DNA from: an uncultured Lachnospiraceae bacterium
Lineage (GTDB): Bacteria; Bacillota; Clostridia; Lachnospirales; Lachnospiraceae
Direction of reading: 5' to 3'
DNA length: 10,782 nt
Assembly: GCA_902783395.1 (NCBI GenBank)
Contig: CACZRA010000022.1
Coordinates: 1 to 10,782 of the forward strand
Part shown: positions 6,218 through 10,782 of the stretch, piece by piece
Layout: every line of letters begins with the position of its first letter
Position numbering within the stretch: the first letter of the stretch is position 1
Notes under the pieces: generated by a model
The model's input: only the letters and a program-made list of their open reading frames with translations
The model's database searches: none
What the model was told of the DNA's origin: nothing
Translations under genes and position numbers: made by a program

Positions 6218-7366
6218 ATGATCGATGCATTATCCGCTCTTGCGGGATCGGAGCTTTATCCGTTTCATATGCCGGGACATAAAAGGACGAGTCTCCCTGA
6301 GGATATCGTAAAAAACGGGAGCTGGCTGAGTGAGGTCTATACACACGATATAACCGAAATAGACGGATTTGACGATCTGCAGGATCCCCGGGGTATGATA
6401 AAGGATATAGAGACAAGACTGGCCGGCCTGTACGGAGCAGAAAAGGCCTTTCTCTCGGTAAACGGGAGCACCTGCGGTAATCTGTCCGCCATATCGGCGC
6501 TGGTATCTAAAGGCAGTCTGTTTCTTGCGGACGAGGGAGCTCATAGGAGCGTTTATAACGCAGCATTGATCGGAGAACGTGAAATCCTGCCTTTACGAAG
6601 GGAGACCATACCCGGAACCGGGCTTACGGCATGCATATCAGCAGGAGAAGTCGAGACAAAGCTGAGGGAGGCAAAGAATAAAAATAAACTGCCTGAAGCT
6701 GTCGTTATCACATCACCGACGTATGAAGGATTCATAGCCGATACGGACACCATAGCTGACATTGTTCACGGATATGGGATACCTCTGATAGTTGACGGCG
6801 CACATGGCGCTCATTATACGGCAGATAAAACCGCCTGCTTTCCCCGGCTTTCCAAAAAAGCGGATATTACGGTCGTAAGTCTTCATAAGACTCTGCCGGC
6901 AATGACGCAGGCAGCCGCTGTTCTTATAAACCGGACAGATGCGGTCCGGGAGATCAAGAGGTGGATCAACATATTTCAGACAACAAGTCCTTCATATATT
7001 CTGATGGCGTCAGCGGACGCCTGTCTTCAGGTTATGGAAGCGCGTGGAGAAGAGCTTAAAAAAAACCTGGCCGGGGAACTGGAGAGACTGTATTCCATAA
7101 ATCCCTCCTTAAAGCATCTATATCTTACCGGAAATGAGCATGTCGGAAAATACGGAATCCATGATTTCGATAAAAGCAAGATAAACATCCTGGACAGAGG
7201 AAACATGACCGGAGCGGAGCTTTATGATATATTTAGAAAGAGATACCGGCTGCAGCCTGAAAGATGCGGGGAACACACCTGTCTGATGATGAGCAGCATT
7301 ATGGATACGAAAGAGGGCTTTGACAGACTTATCGGTGCCATAAAGGAGACAGACGCTACAGAGTAA
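6218..7366 (+). CDS. PLP-dependent Orn/Lys/Arg decarboxylase-family protein, short YaaO-like
   Basis: A 382-residue fold-type I PLP enzyme. Signatures in order are PFHMPGHK (15-22), DITEIDGFDDLQDP (44-57), VNGSTCGN (81-88), DEGAHRS (105-111), TSPTYEGF (165-172), VDGAHGAHY (192-200) and SLHKTLPAMTQ (221-231). Lys224 should form the PLP Schiff base and Asp193 should bind the PLP ring nitrogen. This matches the YaaO/SpeA-type decarboxylases, which act on arginine, lysine or ornithine to give polyamines. The substrate cannot be read from sequence. It is about 100 residues shorter than B. subtilis YaaO as I recall it (about 480), lacking much of the usual C-terminal domain. AGGAG at 6201-6205, at the end of the previous gene, lies 12 nt before the ATG. 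The stop overlaps the next start by 1 bp (TAATG). It opens the housekeeping block. Confidence 0.87.
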   Translation: MIDALSALAGSELYPFHMPGHKRTSLPEDIVKNGSWLSEVYTHDITEIDGFDDLQDPRGMIKDIETRLAGLYGAEKAFLSVNGSTCGNLSAISALVSKGSLFLADEGAHRSVYNAALIGEREILPLRRETIPGTGLTACISAGEVETKLREAKNKNKLPEAVVITSPTYEGFIADTDTIADIVHGYGIPLIVDGAHGAHYTADKTACFPRLSKKADITVVSLHKTLPAMTQAAAVLINRTDAVREIKRWINIFQTTSPSYILMASADACLQVMEARGEELKKNLAGELERLYSINPSLKHLYLTGNEHVGKYGIHDFDKSKINILDRGNMTGAELYDIFRKRYRLQPERCGEHTCLMMSSIMDTKEGFDRLIGAIKETDATE

Positions 7367-7962
7367 TGAAATATATCTTTTATCTGACAGGAAAAAGCGC
7401 ATCGGGGAAGGACAGTATATACAGCGCACTGCTGGCGGACAAGAATCTGGGACTGAGTCCCATGATCCTTCATACTACGAGACCCATGAGGGATGGGGAG
7501 ACAGAGGGAAAAGAATACCATTTTGTGGATGAAGATGCATATTCGGATATGAAAAAGCAGGGAGATGTCATAGAGTGCAGAACCTACAATACGATGCACG
7601 GTCCCTGGAGATATTTTACGGCTTCATCCGCGATAGAGACCAGCAGGGATTATTATCTGGGAATAGGTACACTGGAATCCTATATCGGACTGAAAGAATA
7701 CTTCGGAGATGACAGGATCGTACCTCTGTATATCGAACTCGAGGACGGAGAAAGACTGATACGGGCCATAGAACGGGAGCGCTCAAGCGGCAGACCTGAT
7801 TATAAAGAAATGTGCCGCAGGTATATATCGGATGATGAGGATTTTTCGGAGGAAATGCTGAAAAAGGCTGGTATCGAGGACTGCTTCAGATTTGAAAACT
7901 ATGATCTCAACGACTGTATAAATAATATCAGGAGCATGATAATTGGATATCAAGGTAAATAA
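7366..7962 (+). CDS. Divergent guanylate-kinase-like P-loop nucleoside monophosphate kinase
   Basis: A 198-residue protein. The P-loop is GKSASGKDS (9-17): Lys15 is kept, but the next residue, Ser/Thr in a strict Walker A, is Asp16 followed by Ser17. The guanylate-kinase signature HTTRPMRDGETEGKEYHFVD (36-55) is nearly canonical. GDVIECRTYNTMHGPWRYFT (66-85) corresponds to the Gmk segment FLEyaxvxGNYYGT, with Glu70 kept and the GNYYGT part altered. The usual IDxQGA strand reads LGIGTLESYIG (98-108) and lacks that motif. RAIERERSSGRPDYKEMCRR (133-152) is the Arg-rich lid. It is thus a Gmk-fold kinase that may phosphorylate GMP/dGMP or have shifted specificity. In B. subtilis this neighbourhood holds tmk, which this protein does not resemble. 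It starts 1 bp inside the previous stop and ends 20 bp inside yaaR. Confidence 0.8.
   Translation: MKYIFYLTGKSASGKDSIYSALLADKNLGLSPMILHTTRPMRDGETEGKEYHFVDEDAYSDMKKQGDVIECRTYNTMHGPWRYFTASSAIETSRDYYLGIGTLESYIGLKEYFGDDRIVPLYIELEDGERLIRAIERERSSGRPDYKEMCRRYISDDEDFSEEMLKKAGIEDCFRFENYDLNDCINNIRSMIIGYQGK
7930..7934 (+). promoter_or_regulatory. Ribosome binding site supporting the TTG start of yaaR
   Basis: AGGAG lies 8 nt before the TTG at 7943, inside the 3' end of the kinase gene. An in-frame TAA sits directly upstream of that TTG, so no earlier start is possible. The next in-frame ATG would remove 33 residues. Confidence 0.75.
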
Positions 7963-8386
7963 TATCGAACAGACCTTACAGACAGAAGCCGTTAAGCCCG
8001 CTGTAGATGCGGGAAATGATGCTTTTAAATTTGTCCTGATGTCCAATATAGGGGAGACGGAGCTGCAGGAGAGACTGTCAAACCTTATGAGCGAGATCAC
8101 TGCAGAAGGAGAGATCATAGCAAAACGTAAGAATATCAAGGATATGAAGCGTTACAGGGGACTCGTAAAGGATTTCATGAATGAGATCCTGAACCGTTCC
8201 CATAAGTTTTCAAGACAGAACTTCCTTGATAAAAAAGGCAGACACAGGGTATACGGTATAATAAAGCTTGTGGATCAGAATCTGGATGATCTGGCTGCAG
8301 AGCTTCTCAAAGAGGAAAGCGACAACCTCTCCGTTTTGGCAAAGATCGGGGAAATAAGGGGTTTGCTGATAGACCTTTTGATGTGA
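7943..8386 (+). CDS. yaaR: YaaR family protein (DUF327)
   Basis: A 147-residue, mostly helical, charged protein. Its length matches B. subtilis YaaR (about 146). Family-like segments are MKRYRGLVKDFMNEILNRSH (about 68-87), DKKGRHRVYGIIKLVDQNLDDL (about 96-117) and the end IGEIRGLLIDLLM. The function of DUF327 is unknown; it is consistently found next to holB and yaaT/ricT in Firmicutes, as here. The start is a TTG with a good AGGAG site, overlapping the kinase gene by 20 bp, and the stop is 1 nt before the holB ATG. No membrane segment or cysteine cluster is present. The family call rests on sequence resemblance plus conserved gene order. Confidence 0.9.
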   Translation: MDIKVNNIEQTLQTEAVKPAVDAGNDAFKFVLMSNIGETELQERLSNLMSEITAEGEIIAKRKNIKDMKRYRGLVKDFMNEILNRSHKFSRQNFLDKKGRHRVYGIIKLVDQNLDDLAAELLKEESDNLSVLAKIGEIRGLLIDLLM

Positions 8387-8387
8387 T

Positions 8388-9275
8388 ATGGAACATACAG
8401 ATCATCTGCTTAAAGAATATATAGACAAAACTCTTCGGAATGAGACGCTGAACCAGTCATACATATTTGAGGGAGCAAAGGGCTCGGGGAGAACGGAGCT
8501 TGCCATGTATATGGCAAGGTATCTGCTCTGCAGAAGTGAAGCAAAGGAAAACAGACCCTGCGGAAACTGCCATTCCTGCACTCTTGTGGAGAGCGGTAAT
8601 CACCCGGATCTTATCACGGTAACGCATGAAAAACCCAATACCGTTTCGGTTGATGATATAAGGGAGCAGGTCATTGAGAGCATGGACGTTCGTCCGTATT
8701 ACGGCGGAAGAAAGATCTATATCATTCCCGATGCAGAGCTTATGAAGAAAGAGGGGCAGAATGCTCTTCTTAAGACCATTGAGGAGCCTCCCCCATACGC
8801 CCTCATCATACTTATAGCAAAAAACAAAGAACTGCTCCTTCCCACCATAAGATCCAGATGTGTTACCCTGTCCTTCAGGGCAGAACCGGTTTTTATTCCC
8901 GAGGATGAAGCCCTTATCGGGCAGTTCGACAGGATAGACGGGCTGATCGCAGGCACGGTACCCTCTGACATGGCTTCTCTTATGGATACCGCAAAGGAGC
9001 TGTCCGCAGATTATCAGGAGTATCTGCCGGAAATACTGACACATATAGAAATGGCATGCAGGGATGCATTGCTTGTAAAATCCGGCATTATATTGACAGA
9101 AAAGACCGGTAAAGGATATATTGAAAAGACTTCTGCCATATCCTATGAGGGTATTGAACGGATTCTTAACGCGGTAAAAAAAGCAAGGCATGATATATTG
9201 ATAAACGTCGCTGCGGAAACCGTAATGGACTGTCTTCTGATCGAGATAAGGCAGGCTCATTCACAGACAGTATGA
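8388..9275 (+). CDS. holB: DNA polymerase III, delta' subunit (clamp-loader component)
   Basis: A 295-residue AAA+ protein of the clamp loader that loads the beta sliding clamp on DNA. It has a P-loop-like GAKGSGRT (29-36) in which the usual Lys is Arg35. A zinc module uses Cys48, Cys58, Cys61 and Cys64 (RPCGNCHSCTL). SVDDIREQV (87-95) and EGQNALLKTIEEPPPYALII (122-141) are strongly conserved, and the SRC motif is at 156-158. The degenerate P-loop fits a stator subunit that does not hydrolyse ATP. The C-terminal collar domain follows from about 190. It sits between yaaR and ricT as in other Firmicutes. No strong ribosome binding site lies close to its ATG, which is 1 nt after the yaaR stop, so translation is probably coupled. 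Confidence 0.94.
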   Translation: MEHTDHLLKEYIDKTLRNETLNQSYIFEGAKGSGRTELAMYMARYLLCRSEAKENRPCGNCHSCTLVESGNHPDLITVTHEKPNTVSVDDIREQVIESMDVRPYYGGRKIYIIPDAELMKKEGQNALLKTIEEPPPYALIILIAKNKELLLPTIRSRCVTLSFRAEPVFIPEDEALIGQFDRIDGLIAGTVPSDMASLMDTAKELSADYQEYLPEILTHIEMACRDALLVKSGIILTEKTGKGYIEKTSAISYEGIERILNAVKKARHDILINVAAETVMDCLLIEIRQAHSQTV

Positions 9276-9312
9276 CCGTGAGCAGACGAAAAGAAAGGTA
9301 AAACGGAAATAA

Positions 9313-10251
9313 ATGACAAAGATAATATGTGTAAGATTCAGAACAGCCGGAAAGATATACTATTTTGATCCGGGTGAATTTGTGATAAAAAGAGGGATGC
9401 ATGTGATAGTGGAAACCGCGCGGGGCAAGGAATACGGCCGTGTTGTTTCCGATATACGCGAGATTGATGAGGCGGAGCTGAAATCACCGCTTAAACAGGT
9501 GATAAGGATAGCAACAGAAGAGGACGCCGACAGGGAGACCGTAAACCGCATAAGGGAACAGGAAGCCTTTAAGATCTGTAAGGAAAGGATAGCGGCCCAC
9601 GGTCTGGAGATGAAGCTGATCGATGCCGAATATACCTTTGACGGGAGTAAACTGCTGTTTTATTTTACCGCAGACGGCAGGGTGGATTTCAGGGAACTCG
9701 TCAAGGATCTTGCGGGACAGTTCAGGACAAGGATCGAGCTCCGGCAGATAGGGGTAAGGGATGAAACAAAGATCATAGGCGGAGTAGGCATCTGCGGCAG
9801 GGAACTTTGCTGTCACGCATATCTCTCAGATTTTGCCCCGGTGTCCATACGTATGGCAAAGGAGCAGAACCTGTCCCTTAATCCTTCCAAGATATCGGGC
9901 GTGTGCGGCAGGCTTATGTGCTGTCTGAGAAACGAGCAGGAGACATATGAATATCTCAACAGAAAACTCCCGTCCAACGGTGATCTCGTAACCGCTCCTG
10001 ACGGTATGAGGGGGGTTGTCGAATCCGTAAATGTGCTCCGTCAAAAGGTCAGGATCATAGTAGATGAGGGAGATGAAAAAGAGATAAGGGAATATCCTGT
10101 AGAGGAGATCTATTTCAAGCCCCGCAGACAGAAGGGACACGGTAAAGGCACAAAAAAGGGTGATCCCGAAGAAAGCGCAGACGAAAAGGAGCTGGAGGAG
10201 TTAGAAACCCTTGAAGAAAAAGAGGGAGCCGGCTCAAGACTTGATGAATAA
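9313..10251 (+). CDS. ricT: PSP1-domain protein RicT (YaaT), Fe-S-linked regulator
   Basis: A 312-residue protein whose first ~270 residues are a PSP1/YaaT domain. Diagnostic segments are VRFRTAGKIYYFDPG (7-21), GKEYGRVV (38-45), YTFDGSKLLFYFTADGRVDF (107-126), RQIGVRDETKIIGG (144-157), GICGRELCC (159-167) and GVCGRLMCCLRNEQ (196-209). Cysteines 161, 166, 167, 198, 203 and 204 are all present. In B. subtilis RicT works with RicA (YmcA) and RicF (YlbF), a complex that carries [4Fe-4S] clusters and promotes RNase Y-dependent mRNA maturation, biofilm formation and sporulation. The C-terminus (about 273-312) is a charged Lys- then Glu-rich tail, probably disordered. The gene begins 37 nt after holB with no clear promoter between, and overlaps the next gene by 8 bp. 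Confidence 0.94.
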   Translation: MTKIICVRFRTAGKIYYFDPGEFVIKRGMHVIVETARGKEYGRVVSDIREIDEAELKSPLKQVIRIATEEDADRETVNRIREQEAFKICKERIAAHGLEMKLIDAEYTFDGSKLLFYFTADGRVDFRELVKDLAGQFRTRIELRQIGVRDETKIIGGVGICGRELCCHAYLSDFAPVSIRMAKEQNLSLNPSKISGVCGRLMCCLRNEQETYEYLNRKLPSNGDLVTAPDGMRGVVESVNVLRQKVRIIVDEGDEKEIREYPVEEIYFKPRRQKGHGKGTKKGDPEESADEKELEELETLEEKEGAGSRLDE

Positions 10252-10782
10252 GGAAGAGTATCTGCTGCCGGGAGAAAGGCTTGACGATCTTCAGCGTAAC
10301 GGCCTCTATATCATACAGCACCCGGACAGATTCTGTTTCGGGATGGACGCGGTCTTATTATCGGGATTCGTATCCGGGCATATCCCTTCATCGGGGGGGA
10401 AGTTATTGGATCTTTGTACGGGCAACGGTATTATACCGCTGCTCGTTTCAGCAAAGACAGACGTGGATCAAATAACGGGCATGGAGATACAGCCGGCTGT
10501 GGCGGACATGGCTCAAAGAAGCGTGCGTATGAATTCCCTTACCGACCGTATAGAAATACTTGCCTGTGATATCAGGGATGCGGAACGGTACATAAAACCT
10601 TCCTCTTTTGATATAGTGACGGTGAACCCGCCGTACTTTAAGGCAGGATGCGGGATCATAAATCCCCGGGATTCAAAGACCATCTCAAGACATGAGGTCG
10701 CCTGTACATTAAATGACGTACTTGACAGGGCATCAATGGCGCTCAGGGACGGGGGACTGTTTTTTATGGTACACAGGCCCCA
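10244..10782 (+). CDS. trmN6: tRNA1(Val) (adenine-37-N6)-methyltransferase TrmN6 (YabB/YfiC), N-terminal part, cut by window edge
   Basis: Open from an ATG at 10244 to the window end, giving 179 residues of a protein usually about 245-250 long. It shows LPGERLDDLQRNGLYIIQHP (8-27), RFCFGMDAVLLSGF (29-42), the SAM-binding motif LDLCTGNGIIPLL (55-67), the acidic residue in GMEIQP (79-84), CDIRD (108-112) and the catalytic NPPY motif VNPPYF (127-132) of amino-group N6-adenine methyltransferases. The family methylates A37 of tRNA1(Val). It starts inside the end of ricT (8-bp ATGAATAA overlap). In B. subtilis yabA lies between yaaT and yabB; here it is absent. No frameshift is seen before the edge. 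Confidence 0.92.
   Translation, partial: MNKEEYLLPGERLDDLQRNGLYIIQHPDRFCFGMDAVLLSGFVSGHIPSSGGKLLDLCTGNGIIPLLVSAKTDVDQITGMEIQPAVADMAQRSVRMNSLTDRIEILACDIRDAERYIKPSSFDIVTVNPPYFKAGCGIINPRDSKTISRHEVACTLNDVLDRASMALRDGGLFFMVHRP

Noticed and set aside
8457..9260. Minus-strand open frame of 267 codons opposite holB
   Set aside because: The plus strand carries all delta' hallmarks (zinc Cys set, SRC motif); the antisense frame is a shadow.
9276..9312. Possible promoter or terminator between holB and ricT
   Set aside because: The 37-nt gap shows no hairpin, no T-run and no -10/-35 pair; it looks like a simple operon spacer.
1..10782. Mobile element, CRISPR array, tRNA/rRNA, phage or toxin-antitoxin system
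   Set aside because: No transposase or integrase, no regularly spaced repeats, no RNA-gene-like conserved sequence and no small paired-gene module was seen; gene order in the second half is conserved housekeeping.

Overview
The window looks like chromosomal DNA from a Gram-positive member of the class Clostridia, probably Lachnospiraceae. The basis is the gene order (a yaaO / kinase / yaaR / holB / ricT / trmN6 run, the counterpart of the Bacillus subtilis yaaO-yabB region), purine-rich ribosome binding sites, frequent ATA, AGA and AGG codons, and very tight gene packing. No mobile element, CRISPR array, rRNA or tRNA was seen. The genus cannot be fixed from the sequence alone.

Layout. Positions 1-521 hold the 5' part of a minus-strand gene for an ABC-class predicted ATPase (COG3044 type). 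A 155-bp divergent intergenic region (522-676) follows, with a candidate promoter in each direction and a small dyad. From 677 to the window end every gene is on the plus strand. The largest gap is 37 bp, and most junctions overlap or nearly touch.

Block A (677-6208) is a cell-envelope block. It encodes a membrane protein with an N-terminal zinc ribbon, an Rmd-like NAD(P)-dependent nucleotide-sugar reductase/epimerase, a cytoplasmic GT2 glycosyltransferase of polyprenyl-phosphate-sugar-synthase type, a large AftB-like GT-C membrane glycosyltransferase, and a YkuD-type L,D-transpeptidase lipoprotein. A coherent reading (inference) is that a deoxysugar nucleotide is made, loaded onto a lipid carrier by the GT2, and transferred outside the membrane by the GT-C enzyme to a wall-linked glycan, with the L,D-transpeptidase acting on the same wall.

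Block B (6218-10782) is a housekeeping block. It encodes a short YaaO-like PLP decarboxylase, a divergent guanylate-kinase-like P-loop protein where B. subtilis has thymidylate kinase, YaaR (DUF327), the DNA polymerase III delta' subunit, RicT/YaaT (PSP1 domain), and the start of the tRNA1(Val) adenine-N6 methyltransferase TrmN6, cut by the window edge. The B. subtilis neighbours yaaQ (darA/pstA) and yabA are absent from the run. No terminator or obvious promoter separates A from B (only 9 bp lie between 6208 and 6218), so the two may be co-transcribed.

Most genes belong to recognisable families. The best leads for new biology are the envelope-glycan cassette fused to a replication/tRNA-modification operon, the divergent guanylate-kinase homologue in the tmk slot, and a 17-bp direct repeat that encodes the same peptide at the end of one glycan gene and the start of the next.
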